From Macrocybe gigantea (taxonomy: Eukaryota; Basidiomycota; Agaricomycetes; Agaricales; Callistosporiaceae), in assembly GCA_011319805.1 (NCBI GenBank), contig SJRY01000035.1:1-32992 (forward strand): a stretch of 32,992 nt of DNA. The letters run 5' to 3'. The notes beneath the pieces were generated by a model that saw nothing but the letters and a program-made list of their open reading frames with translations, ran no database searches and was not told where the DNA came from. Positions 1-10,530 of the stretch are shown here, piece after piece. The translations under genes and the position numbers were made by a program. Every line of letters begins with the position of its first letter. The stretch's first letter is position 1.

Positions 1-223
1 CTGGCATGAACTTCTCTCTCGGCTTCCTTGCTCAGCTGGGCGCAGAACGACATGTCAGCCGAACGTTGGTTTTCGATGGGAAAAAGACAGCTTGTCGCGG
101 ATTCCGAATGAATTGAGAAGAATCAGCATCACATCATTTAAATACGCCAGCGAATGCTGTCTTAACAGTCAGCGTCTTGCCTGATATCGCTTTCCTAACA
201 TTGGAGTAACGACATCTCGCCCC

Positions 224-1286
224 ATGGTTGTATCGACAAACACGAAGACCCTTGATCATATCGTGCATCTGACGCCGCCGGGACTGTAGAGCAGGCCTCA
301 ACACAGTTCAAAGACTTGGGCTTCAAGTAAGTCGAGGCAACTCCTGCTCGTCCTTCTACTCGAATAATGATCCCTTGATAGGGTGATACCAGGCGGGACT
401 CATACCGATGGCTTGACCGCGAATGCACTCGTCGTAAGTGCAGAGACGATATTCTTCGGATAGACATAATTGAACAATCTCTCGCTTTCCCCACTTGTAG
501 GTGCTGAAGGACGGTGTCTATATTGAGCTGATTGCATTTCTGCACCCTGTTTCATACTACCCTCCCGGGTCTCCGGAACGTGAAGAACGCGAAAAGCATT
601 ACTGGGCTACCAACCCCCCGGCTGGATAGACTTTGCCTTCCTTGGCAATGGATCTCTTGTTACCAAGATATCCGATGTCATCAATCAACGTGCAGAAAAG
701 CAAGGTGCCGCTGTCCGTTACGACGCCGAAGAGGCAGGCGGTCGCATAAGGCCGGACGGTCAACTCGTCGAGTGGCTTGTTACTGACCCACCTCAGAAAT
801 GCCGGGGCATTCTGCCTTTCTTTGTGGAGACGTCACCCCACGACGATTGAGGGTGGGCGTCTTGTAGTGCGTGTCGAGTTTTGGCATACTCAGGCAGACT
901 TCTTTCTAGGTTCCTTCGATCCGCCGAGTAACACTGATCATCCATCCACTGTACGTGGAGTTGCACACGTACGGGCCCTTTGCGATCATAGGCATTTCGC
1001 CGAGCTGTCCCACGATATCACGACGGTGCTAGGAATATCTCCTCTCTCCTCTGGCGCAGACAAAGCCAAATGGCTTTTGGACACTACCGTCGCGACTGGG
1101 AATCCCCAGAGACCAAACCTGATACTCAGTTGCCCGGCCAACGACGAGGAAGTTGAGTTCGTTCGGCAGCTCGCACATGAGCGAGTGGGTATATTCGAGG
1201 TTGCCTTTCTGGTTGATGGCGGACGAGAGCGCAAGGAAGGAAAGACACCATATGGCAAAATTGTTTGGATTCCGGAATCTGCATGA
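224..1286 (+). pseudogene. Glyoxalase-like domain protein, frame broken about four times
   Basis: The conceptual product starts near residue 10 with LDHIVHLTPPG and continues with VIPGGTHTDGLTANALV, FLHPVSYYPPGSPEREERE and, at the end, SNTDHPSTVRGVAHV. This resembles the fungal glyoxalase-like (vicinal oxygen chelate type) proteins of unknown substrate. Two introns are clear (327-381 and 434-500), and a third probably lies near 853-910. The frame is lost at about 281 (stop right after TPPG), 620 (a stop where NPPGWIDF is expected), 820-823 (CGDVTPR falls into another frame) and 905. Each time one base appears to be missing from a short G, C or T run. The last part, to the stop at 1286, is open again and contains EVEFVRQLAHERVG. 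It could be a true pseudogene or a poorly called sequence. The family assignment is from recognised sequence pattern; the metal ligands were not verified. Confidence 0.6.
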
Positions 1287-1727
1287 AGCGCTATGGCTCT
1301 CAGTCGTACGATCAGTTTCGCGTCGTTCTCGCCCTAGACTCCGTTACTTATTGTTCATATGTTACATAGGAACTATTGAAGGGACCACGATCTTGTTCCT
1401 GCATTTCTTCGTGGTATACAATTTAAAGCCTTGTAAAAGTTATCGTTCAACAGAAAGATCAAATTGCCACTGGTTTTTTTAGAGCTCGGTGTCGTGATGT
1501 CAGTTGCCGCCACACACAAGAAGCTGTTGATCAACGGTTCTGGACATCTGCGACATGTCTCCATGCGTGCAATCTTGCATCCAAGATACGTTGATCATGA
1601 CGTCCTTCATTATCAGATGAAATGAGTTGCCCTTCCGCCTTGAAACCATCATCGATGGAAATCTGCAATAAAGCAGGCGGATTCCTTAAACGAGACCTCG
1701 CTTTACGCTGTCCGGAACAGCACTCAA
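1287..1727. other. Intergenic, no gene seen
   Basis: 441 bases between the glyoxalase-like remnant and the first PPxY membrane-protein copy. No reading frame with coding character, RNA gene or repeat was recognised. Confidence 0.4.
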
Positions 1728-3268
1728 ATGCGCCTGGGTGTATGGTTTGTGTTGGCCTCGGCGTAAGACGATTCAATTTCAGATCCAGGTCGATACTGAC
1801 TAGAAGAATTACCCGCAGTCATGTGCCTGCGAAGGCACTGAATTCGTTGAGGGCGACTATTCTGGCCGATGCATGTTTGAACGTCACCTGGAAATCGGAC
1901 CCTGGGGATCCTGCTTCGATGGATCTCTATGCCACGAGAGATTTTCCGCCCGGTCACGGCTGGATCACCATCAAACACGAAGTCGACATCTCTAGAGAAT
2001 CATTTGTAGTACTACGTTCTGAAGTCCCCCGATGGGAAGACCTAAAGTGAGTATTCCATTCTCTTTCCATGTGATCCTGAAGAAAAAAAAACCCATCAAT
2101 GCACATTGCAGCAGTTCGGGAACGCGAGTCCGAGCCTTTCCTTCAACGTACGTTTCGGACACTCTCGTATAGCTCGCTCCGTTGATGATTTCCTCGCAGC
2201 CCAGAAGCTCACGAGCTAGGAAACCTTTTATTTCCTTCTCAAAAGCGTACGTCGCCTACACCCGCCGCTGCGTAGAACGCTCATGCCGAAGTACCCCCAG
2301 GGCGACTTCGAGCCCTACCGTCACGACGTACTCGCCAGACATGCAAACCTCCCCTCTAATAATCCGTCGCCAAGGTCCCTCTGCTTCTATCAAAATTGGT
2401 GCTGTGCTTCCCTTCTCCACCAGTCGGCTCGGCTTCATTATCACGGTCCACGTCACTGTCTTGCCTACATACCGTATTCCCCCACCCACGGCCCTCCCAT
2501 CACGCCCGGGACGCGTTCTTCTCGTGCCACTTCCCTGTCCTCTATCCGTACTTATTTCCCTACATCCAGTACATCATACACCATCTCTACACTCACTTCA
2601 TCGCAAGGAGGTCCCAGCACTGAAGCTACCCCAACCATTCTCACGCCACAGAGCGTCCCTTTTCCTACCTCTGGGGTCGATACCATGTCTCCCAGACACA
2701 GTCAAAATGTTACAACAATTTGGACTCCCGTTGACACTCAGACCAGCATCGTGGTTTTCACTGCCATCAGCAGGCCAGATGAGGCGACGAGGCCCATGCC
2801 ATCTTCTCTCCGAACCGCTCTTTTCGTTGTTGTTGGAATACTGGCTGCCGGTTCCTCATCCTTTTTGCCTGGATGTACCGCAGAAATGTGCGCAATCGCC
2901 GAAACCGAAATAAAGTCACACCATATGACGCTATAACCAGCGACGCTCCGGCGAACGCCAAAGGTTTCTATCTTGGATCTTTATCATCTCAACTGCAAAG
3001 CTCACCATGGTCTATTCACTAACTCTACAGAGGCGGAGATGGCAGCAGCTTTGGGTCACGCATCGGATCAACGCGCTGCGAACCTGCTCTTGAACGATTT
3101 ACTGCAATCCCCCAAGTCTACTTGGATAGCTGAGAGCGCTGCGAGGAATTCGAGTCAGTTTCATCAATCGTCATCGGACGAGGACCTGTCGGTCGATTAT
3201 CTTTTGCATACAACGACCCCCCGCCAGAATACAGAAGCCGAACCCCAAGCTACGCCTCCGTGGCATGA
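1728..3268 (+). pseudogene. Ser/Thr-rich single-pass membrane protein with C-terminal PPxY, copy 1 (broken)
   Basis: The start at 1728 gives a signal-peptide-like MRLGVWFVLASA, interrupted by an intron at 1763-1818. The second exon encodes an extracellular segment with LNVTWKSDPGDPASMDLYA and ends at a GTGAGT donor near 2048. A Ser/Thr/Pro-rich stalk follows (about 2190-2800), then a transmembrane helix LFVVVGILAAG, basic residues MYRRNVRNRRNRNK, and a cytoplasmic tail ending NDPPPEYRSRTPSYASVA at 3268. The frame shifts inside the helix (about 2850, one T apparently missing), probably also inside the stalk, and the tail has an in-frame TGA after YLDS near 3128. The architecture recalls fungal surface sensors, and PPxY motifs are known ligands of WW-domain ubiquitin ligases such as Rsp5. 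That role here is inference. It is paralogous to 6363-7703 and similar in layout to 24381-25293. Confidence 0.6.
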
Positions 3269-3862
3269 CGATCATTGTTGTTGATGCGCACATTCCTGGC
3301 AAAGGGTTATCTTGCGTGTTGGCTCTTCAGACCACATATATCCTATCGTTCATTCCTTGTTATGTGTAACAGACTCTTCATTGTTTGAATCCTTGTTATC
3401 AGAAGAATGGAAGAAATCATATGTTCGTTGGCGTCTGTTCTGACCCACTCTGTCAGAGTCTTAGAATTTTCCCTAGGCCTGGAGGTAATGATCATGAGGA
3501 TCAAAATTTTGCATGATTACCGTGACTAGCAAGATGACATCCAGCGACAGTTCGGACGATAAATGTGATGCTGACACTTCCGTTTAACCTATTTGAACTT
3601 GCAGAAGCACCTACTCGCCCGGTTTATGATGCAGGAGCCCGCCAACACTTATTTTTAAAGACATACAGACATCCAATCCTGCCAATGTTTCCTAGAAGGT
3701 CGTTCATTTGAATCAGTGTATTGTCGTGCTTCTGAACAGCATCGAGAGGACAAATTCGGAGGGTAACCGAAAGCCGCAGAAGTGAACAATGAATACACAA
3801 TAGAAAAGAGTATAGAACCTAGCCAGGCAAAGTATGAACATAAAGCTGGAAAGTCGAGACTA
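3269..3862. other. Intergenic between convergent genes, nothing recognised
   Basis: About 590 bases that must hold the 3' ends of the broken membrane-protein gene (plus) and of the DOPA dioxygenase gene (minus). No further gene or repeat was recognised. Confidence 0.4.
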
Positions 3863-5101
3863 TTAATCCCTCGGGGGTGCTCTTGCAGCTTCCTTCTCGC
3901 CGCTCAAGATGTGCTCCACATTGGCGCCCATTCTGCGGCGCTCGTCCAACGTGAAAGGAGGTGCGGCAGACGAATAGCCCAGTTCTGCATTTGAATGAGG
4001 AAATAAATGGCGATATCAATCGTTTGACGCGAAGGTTGGAACGTATATGGATATAGGACATGATGACGTACTGAGACTCGGGTACTGGAGCGGGATGTTG
4101 TCGCTCCGGACAGGGAGAACATCTAGATCGAGAGGGAAGGAAGGCCCGATCCAAGCGTTGCGCGTTTCGTGGTCGCTGTTTTGTTTTTCGATTTAGAAGT
4201 GTAGATGGGAGGGGATAAAAGTTAGTGTTCATATGAGTGGACAGCCTGAGTAATGAACAAACAGACCTTCGCTGTCAAGGAAAGGTCACAATCTGCGCCA
4301 GTGTCCAACCAAAACAGTAAAACAGCGAGAAACTTACCCCTTCACGTGTCAGAGGGTGCACCAAGATGCTAGGGTATTAATCCGTTAACTAACTGTTTGT
4401 GTTTACATTCACTTCGAGGATTGGTCCCAAAGGGGGGAGGGAAGGGTGGAAATGGAAACACAGGCGGAAATGGAAATAGGGACAGGACCTTCACCTAAGC
4501 CTTCCGCGGTTCATGCAGAGATAGGAAAAGACGGATGCGAAGGTTTCCGAAGGAACCCATATCTCGTACGAGCCTGATGATGGGCGCCCGCGGAACGTCG
4601 ATATCGAAAACCAAGAACAAAAGGCGGAGGATAGGGAAAGGCAGATTCCGATGTACAGAGTCAGTGTCAGTTTGAAGGTAGGATAAAAACATGAATCGTG
4701 AATTCGGTGTCACGAGAACAAGACGGGGATGACTTACCCACCGGGTGTGGACCGATTGGTGCGGTATTGATTCGGAAGAGGGGCACGGCAACAAACGCGC
4801 CGTCGCGTCGCAGCCTCAACACCGCGTCTCGCAATTCCAACGCAGCATGGTGCTCCTCAGCGTTGTTCTGGTGAAAATATATGTCTAGCAAAGGCAAAAC
4901 GAAGAAAGAACCCGGGCGTGTTGTTCGGGACTTGAGCACAAAGAATGCAGTGCTTTCGTAAAACTCACGAAAGTGCCATTCCCTGTTCCACGGTTCCAAG
5001 ATCAGCGCTCGCATTCATCTACGAAGGCAACGGCACAGGGAGAAATGGTACTTGATCTCGGAATTGACCACAGCCTCGAGATCGGTCGGCGGCTTGGTCA
5101 T
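3863..5101 (-). CDS. dodA: DOPA 4,5-dioxygenase family protein
   Basis: Family members are small metal-dependent extradiol dioxygenases that open the ring of DOPA between C4 and C5; the Amanita enzyme makes betalamic acid pigments. Joining eight exons (5052-5101, 4969-4982, 4738-4884, 4495-4573, 4338-4368, 4267-4271, 4072-4175, 3863-3984) gives 183 residues, the usual length. Visible motifs are EWHFHIYFHQNNAE (residues 18-31), FVAVPLFRINTAPIGPHPVG, SYEIWVPSETF, ILVHPLTRE and DHETRNAWIGPSFPLDLDVLP. The conserved histidines in EWHFHIYF, GPHPVG and LVHPLT are present. All exon phases agree only if a 5-nt microexon (4267-4271) is accepted; without it the frame is lost between LTREG and DHETR. The start at 5101 is followed by acidic and proline-rich residues and leads straight into the domain. 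The gene lies between two decayed membrane-protein copies. The substrate in this fungus is unknown. Confidence 0.87.
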
Positions 5102-6362
5102 GTTGAGGTTGGTGGTTCGGGATCGAAAGACGATTAATTTGGTCAGTAACACGCTATGCCTCTTCCACACAACTCTATTGGATCCTGGGAAGACATCTCA
5201 ACATCGCCCGGATCCGTCATGGCCATATGACTTCCATGGACGTGCGCGATAGAATGTCGTCGACGCTTCCAGCAACGACGTGGGTCTAAGTATTATTGAT
5301 GAAATCGATAACGCCTAGCCCGATTCTCGTCATGCCATGCACTGATCCGACTGCGACTCTACGCCTTCGTTTGCACACTAACTGCAGAACAAAACGGCCC
5401 TTGTAATCCGGCTGGAGATCTTAATCATCTCAGCGTCTGCACACAATCCTGCAGATCATGATGTCTCCGTGTTTCACATTGACGCTGAGGATGACACGGG
5501 ATAAAAGAGATATTCAGCACTATTTCCATGTTCCATTGCTTCATCGAGCACAGGCCGGTTTTCACGGTCAAGGTCTTTCAACCCGACCCAACTCAACCCC
5601 CGCCCCTCCGCAGCTGTCTTCGTTCAGTCGCATGGTCTTTGGGATTCCCTGGTCTTATACATGCTCTGATATCATTTCTCGACTGCTTGAGAGATGATCA
5701 GTGCTTGGCGTCTCGATGTTCTTGTGGCCGTGGGAACAGACAGGCTTTAGCCTAGTCGGGGAGCTTACAGTTCAAGTGATTTCGAGGCAATTCTTGGCCT
5801 GTCTTGCTGCCTGAGCGATCATCTTTTGCTAGGACAACTTATGCGACATGCCTAGTACAGCGATATCGGCCGCAGCACAGCACACTTGTCTCCAACACAT
5901 CTTCTCCATACAACGCAATTGCTCATGATTGCATCTGTTAATAACCCGAAGAGTCTTGAAGTTGATCTATCGCAAACCCTCCATCCTCGGAAACACAGGG
6001 AGGGAATGTCAAAGACATATAAGGACTTCCAAACTGTCGACCTGGATAATCATTCCTATCACCGGCGGTGGTGAAATGTATATCTGGGGATGAAGGTGTC
6101 TGACAGGATCAACACATGTTCAAAGGGAAAGGTATGTGGCCATCATCGAGGTGAGATCTCATGCGGCCTTGGAGCAGCAGGCATAAAGGCCTTTCAACAT
6201 CATTTAGGTCACGACTGTATCCTCGGAAAGGGCGCAACCGTCAAATGCTATGTCCAACCCGTTATGAACAATGGAGTTATCGCCGACCAGAACTGACGAT
6301 AAAGTCCCCAGATTCCTCGAGCAAAGTCAGTCCTCGTTTGCAACACTACGGCAGCTCTCCAG
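5102..6362. other. Unassigned stretch with short open frames, possible gene debris
   Basis: No complete gene could be built. Plus-strand pieces have some coding character: about 5528-5755 reads through phrases such as IEHRPVFTVKVFQPDP, and 5880-6296 has several short overlapping frames, but frames change repeatedly and no family was recognised. The first part must contain the promoter of the minus-strand DOPA dioxygenase gene. The rest may be further debris like that on either side. Confidence 0.3.
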
Positions 6363-7703
6363 ATGCGCTTCATCATCGCGACCGCGTTCTGTTTCATGTG
6401 AAGCAATTCTTCTTCGGATCGACGTGCTTATGCTAACAGAAAAGAGCGCCAGGTTGCTGTCTTGTGCTCCTTCGTGGGCGTTGCGTTCGCTGAGCATGCT
6501 GGCCATGCTTGATGGTGACGATACGAGTCTGGACATTTCCTGGATATAGGAACCTGGGGATCCGCCTTCGATGGACCTTTATGCTGTGGTGGACTCTCCT
6601 GGATATACGATGCCATTAAAACGCGACGTCCTTGTCTCCCGGGAATCGCTTCGCGCACCTCTATCTGGCCTTTCAGGAGGTGAATGCCAGAGGTGAGCGC
6701 ATATGCATGGGCTCACAGGCACACGATAGTCACCCAACCATAGCAACAGCACTGAGCTTCAGCTTCGAGTCGTATCTTTGATGTGCGTTCTAACCCTTCA
6801 TAGGCTTACATAGGCAATTCGTTCATTGACGCTTTGCAGACCTGAAAGGACTGAACTGGCTACAAGTCCTGTGTATAAACTTCGGGGGTAAGTTCTGTTC
6901 CATTGTCTCTTGACTTCATGTCGACACCGCACCACGCTCAGACATCTTACATGCTTCAACGACTCGAATTTTCTTCATTCCGAAAAAACGAGCCACCGTC
7001 TCCTGCCAACGCCTACACCGACGCGCAATCACTACCGCCGCGTCCACGGCTCCCCGCTGACCACGACCACCAAGAAACACACGACAACGCGTCGAAAGAC
7101 AGGCACTCGCATGACCCGCTCCAGCAACACGGCGCACCAAACTTCAAAAACGATGACTGTCGCGATGTCCGTGATGGCCACCGACTCGAGCGCTCCGGAC
7201 GCATCATCCACGCTCCGAATCGGCGCCATCGTCGGAAGCCTGTGCGCCTTCTTGGTAGCCTCGATTCTGGGCGCCCTCATTTACTGGGGATGCAAAAAAT
7301 GTCCGCTCGCCCGTCGAGCGCGTGGCAACGGCAGCCTGACTCCATTCAGAGCGTTGAGGAGCACCGCCACGCCGAGCACGAAAGGTTCGTTTCTCTCTTT
7401 CTCGCATCAACGCCGCAGGTTCGCTCTCTCAACTCGAGCCGCAGAGGGGCGCGTGCTATACAAGCAGACGTTTGTGCCCGCCGTGATCCACGCCAGGTCG
7501 GACAGGCTTCCGACCCATGCTTCCTCCGGTCGCCCTCCTTACCCTTACACGTCAGGGGGCAGGCAGAGGCTTTTGAATCTGCGGACGCTTTGGAAACTCC
7601 GACTCATGGCTCCTCTGTATATAATGACCTTCCGCCTGAGTATCACACTAGAGCGTCGACCACCCACTATAAGACCACGGGAGTCGTAAAAAACAATGCC
7701 TAA
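6363..7703 (+). pseudogene. Ser/Thr-rich single-pass membrane protein with C-terminal PPxY, copy 2 (broken)
   Basis: A signal-peptide-like start, MRFIIATAFCF, at 6363 is followed by a segment DTSLDISWI-stop-EPGDPPSMDLYA (about 6510-6580). It aligns with copy 1 (LNVTWKSDPGDPASMDLYA), with a TAG where copy 1 has Ser. A Thr/Ser-rich stalk (about 6950-7190) leads to a helix LRIGAIVGSLCAFLVASILG and basic residues CKKCPLARRARG. The tail is in another frame from about 7340-7440 and ends YNDLPPEYHTRASTTHYK with a stop at 7703. The nonsense codon and the frame change make an active product unlikely. The shared order of signal peptide, GDPxSMDL segment, stalk, helix and PPxY tail marks it as a paralogue of copy 1. 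The function of the family is unknown. Confidence 0.55.
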
Positions 7704-8155
7704 TTTACATTTAAAGTGGACATATTTTTGATGGTTTTCATTGGGTCTAATAGTCTATGTACTCACTAAAAATGGTGTAATTTACGTTTCTCAATGTATG
7801 ACATTCCTCTGAATAAGTGATAAATAATTCCTCTAATTAAGGTTGTAAACAGCTGAAAATTGTGTCGATATATTAAAGGATCACAACACCTGTTACGGTA
7901 AAATTTTTGTCAGTTTCGAGGGAACAGGCAATACTTCTCATTGGATTTTCTGACAAAAATCCATTAAAAATACAGACATAAAGAACAGATAATTCCTCTT
8001 CACTAGTGACAAAAAAATCATCATTTAGTGGCATTATTCACAAATGTTACTAAGAGTAGAGTGGCAGAAAATTGGTAATTATCAGACGCAAAAAACATCA
8101 TATGTCAAAGCTATTCGAAAATGAAATGCTAGCAATTTACGAAACTATCTAAAGT
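7704..8155. other. AT-rich gene-free spacer
   Basis: About 450 bases visibly richer in A and T than the flanks, with many A and T runs and no open frame. It separates the decayed membrane-protein copy from the accessory cluster to the right. It contains one 11-bp inverted repeat, listed separately. Confidence 0.5.
7903..7960. repeat. 11-bp perfect inverted repeat
   Basis: ATTTTTGTCAG at 7903-7913 is matched by its reverse complement CTGACAAAAAT at 7950-7960, with a 36-base loop. It lies in AT-rich noncoding DNA about 200 bases beyond the 3' end of the minus-strand gene at 8156. It may be a chance hairpin or the relic of a small inverted-repeat element; no target-site duplication was seen. 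Confidence 0.4.
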
Positions 8156-9136
8156 TTATATCCTCCTCTTCTTTGGATTTCCTCTGCTCTTTGCTGTCGT
8201 CTTTCTCTTCATTCCTGGTACCTCTTTGTTTACCTCCTCTGCAACGTCATTCTCTTCATGATTAGCGTCGTTGCCTTGGCTGTTGTTGCCATCTTCCTCA
8301 TCTCCATGGGCAGAGCCCGTGCTACTGTCATCTTCACCATCGCTGTTGTCCTCACCGTTGCTCCCATCACCCTTGTTGCCAATACCTTCACTACTATCTT
8401 CACCTATCTCGTTAACATTGACATCCCTGCCCATATCTCGCGTATCACGGCCAATCCTCGTTCTGTAATTGCGCTGGTTTTTGATTGCTGTCCTCATGAT
8501 TTCCATTGTCGCCCAGTTTGATTCATAGAGAGCCAATTGCTTGTTCCGAGATTTAGCCTTTGTATTTTGAGTAAGATTGAAGCGAAAACCAAAGTCAAGT
8601 TAGGACACATACAACCCCTGCCACTTTCCCAAGTGCAATCGGATCTTGGTGCCTCCAATCAATGTCGAGTGGGATACCTGCATGTGCCAATGCAGCATTA
8701 ACAGTTGCCTGATAAATCATTAGCATCATGTCTAATAATAATGGGTGAAATGTGACGCACTTGACAATTCATATAAAGAGCCCGGTCCTTCGCTAGACCC
8801 ATTGCATTTTGTAGATTGTCAATTACGGCAGGACGCTTGATTAGTTTCTTGGGTTGCGTAGCGGATGCTTGGGCCTTCTTGAGTTTGTCAATCTCCGCTG
8901 AAAGAAGTTAAAATTTGATTACGTCAGAAAAGCAAAAGCATACCTTTTTGCGAGGCGATTGTTGCCATAAGAGAGGCAAATTCTTGGGGCGAGACTTGCG
9001 GGGATATAGCCACAGGTGATGCCATGGCTGGGGCAGACGTTGGTGGCGGGCTCAGGATTGGATTGATATTCTCCTTTGCAGCATTGACATTGGAGCATTT
9101 TGAGGATTTTGTATTCGCTTTCTGTGCCCTCGGCAT
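8156..9136 (-). CDS. Agaricomycete multi-copy protein with acidic tail, function unknown
   Basis: Four exons join in frame (8944-9136, 8761-8897, 8613-8708, 8156-8557). The product starts MPRAQKANTKSSK, has a Pro/Ser-rich region, then a conserved-looking core: LQNAMGLAKDRALYM, AGIPLDIDWRHQDPIALGKV and LALYESNWATMEIMRTAIKNQ. After the core come a basic stretch and a long Glu/Asp/Asn/Gly-rich acidic tail ending in basic KKRRI. The core resembles a module I have seen in many copies in agaricomycete genomes, with no known function. Basic and acidic low-complexity parts suggest a nuclear protein; that is inference. Start 9136 is preferred over 9181 because the extra residues would be a short hydrophobic stretch out of character with the rest. 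It is divergent from the gene at 9593. Confidence 0.65.
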
Positions 9137-9592
9137 GTGCGTATTTGCTACGAAGATACAAGTGAGCAATAGAAGTAACATTCGACAAACCAGAACTTTA
9201 AATACAAATCGTCATGTGTCGATTTTTTGTTTGCCTCAATGCACCACTCCGGAGAAAATGTTTGCGAAAAGCCGGTTTGAGGTCCTAACTGTAGAGGGGC
9301 AAATCTAGAGCGAGTGAGAGCACCCCGAAAATGTGTTTATTGCAACGGAAATGAAGAAAGTCCGAGCTTTAGGGGGAGAAATTTTGTCGTTGACTAACTT
9401 GTCTGTGGCGCCGGATCCCGCCACACCGACATTTTACGTGAACGATTGGCACAGCTGTGCGTATTGCCAGCACCGCCAGCAGCCAACATGGTGACTATTC
9501 CTAAAATGGAAATGGAGCGGGCTGTGTTTATACTGCAATAAATATGACGAAAAAAAACGCACTAATTCCTTGCCGTGTCGTAGTCACCGTCA
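9137..9592. promoter_or_regulatory. Shared upstream region of two divergent accessory genes
   Basis: 456 bases between the start codons of the minus gene (9136) and the plus gene (9593). Both promoters must lie here unless one starts inside its neighbour. No specific motif was identified. Confidence 0.4.
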
Positions 9593-10373
9593 ATGGCTTC
9601 CTCATCTAATAGTTACAATCAGAAGAGTTCTGGCGATTCTTCCCCGATACCCTCCCTGTCAGAAGAATGTGACCACGGGAATCAGCTTGCACATTGGAAC
9701 TGGATGGGAATTCCGCACGCGAACTTACCAGACCCATGCAAACACGTCATCAATAGATCCTTTCCTGGATATTTTCCAGATCTCGCAGAGTCTTCACATG
9801 GCAATGGTAAGGGCACCTTTCAAACAGTGCCATCGCGAAATCAATGCAAGTCTAACATTCTGTACAGGAAAAAAAAAGACCACGTCGACCATGTCACGAG
9901 CTGAGTGGGACAAAGGTAAGACAGATGATTTGACCGACTAAGTGCCGCTGAATGGCCATTCACCTAGTTATTATTCGGCGGGCAAGACGAAGATGGGCTA
10001 TGAAGGAGTCGGTTAGTCTGGGTGATGCCGCTTTGGGCGTGGCAGAAGAGCAACATGACACCATCTGGGAAAATACTACGGCAAGCGCTGAACAGCAATT
10101 AGTTGACGCAGCTGGTGACAAAGGCTGCGCTGGCATGACAAATGGCCGGAAACGTGAACGTGAGGGAGATTTAGATGGTACTACCTGCAAGAAACAAAAA
10201 GTAAGTCAAACATTCTAACGAAAACTCAATGTGGTGCACTGACCGTTCGAAAGGGTACAAACATCCAGATTAACATTTCTTGCCAGAAAGACCGGCCCTC
10301 CGTAAAGATATCCATCGAAGTGGGCAGGGAAAGAGTGTCCGTCAGTGAAAATGAGGAAGATTCATACACGTAG
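9593..10373 (+). CDS. Unidentified small basic protein of the accessory cluster
   Basis: Four exons splice cleanly: 9593 to a GTAAGG donor near 9808, then a short exon of KKK and TTSTMSRAEWDK, then the exon ending in KREREGDLDGTTCKKQK with a GTAAGT donor at 10201, and a last exon giving KDRPSVKISIEVGRERVSVSENEEDSYT with stop 10371-10373. The N-terminal part is Ser-rich and holds HWNWMGIPHANLPDP. The middle is charged, with RRARRRWAMKES. No domain was recognised. The KRERE and KKQK clusters could be nuclear localisation signals. It is divergent from 8156-9136 and convergent with 10531-12757, only about 160 bases apart. Confidence 0.6.
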
Positions 10374-10530
10374 CACAGGAGATCTCATTGATAGGTTTGC
10401 TATGGTAGATCATGTTAGCATATTCACAAGTTGAAAGTGATGACTTCGTACTTCCAGACATGCCACGTTGCAGGCAGAACAAGAATATGATTGAGCAGGG
10501 CGACACATACAAACATGATTTCAGAAGAAC

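Noticed and set aside
2182..2940. Two long overlapping plus-strand frames taken as separate genes
   Set aside because: Both are parts of the Ser/Thr-rich stalk of one broken membrane-protein gene. The protein-like signal passes from one frame to the other.
8258..8521. Plus-strand frame coding for a hydrophobic, membrane-like peptide
   Set aside because: It is the complement of the Glu/Asp/Asn-rich tail codons of the minus-strand gene 8156-9136, whose splicing is well supported.
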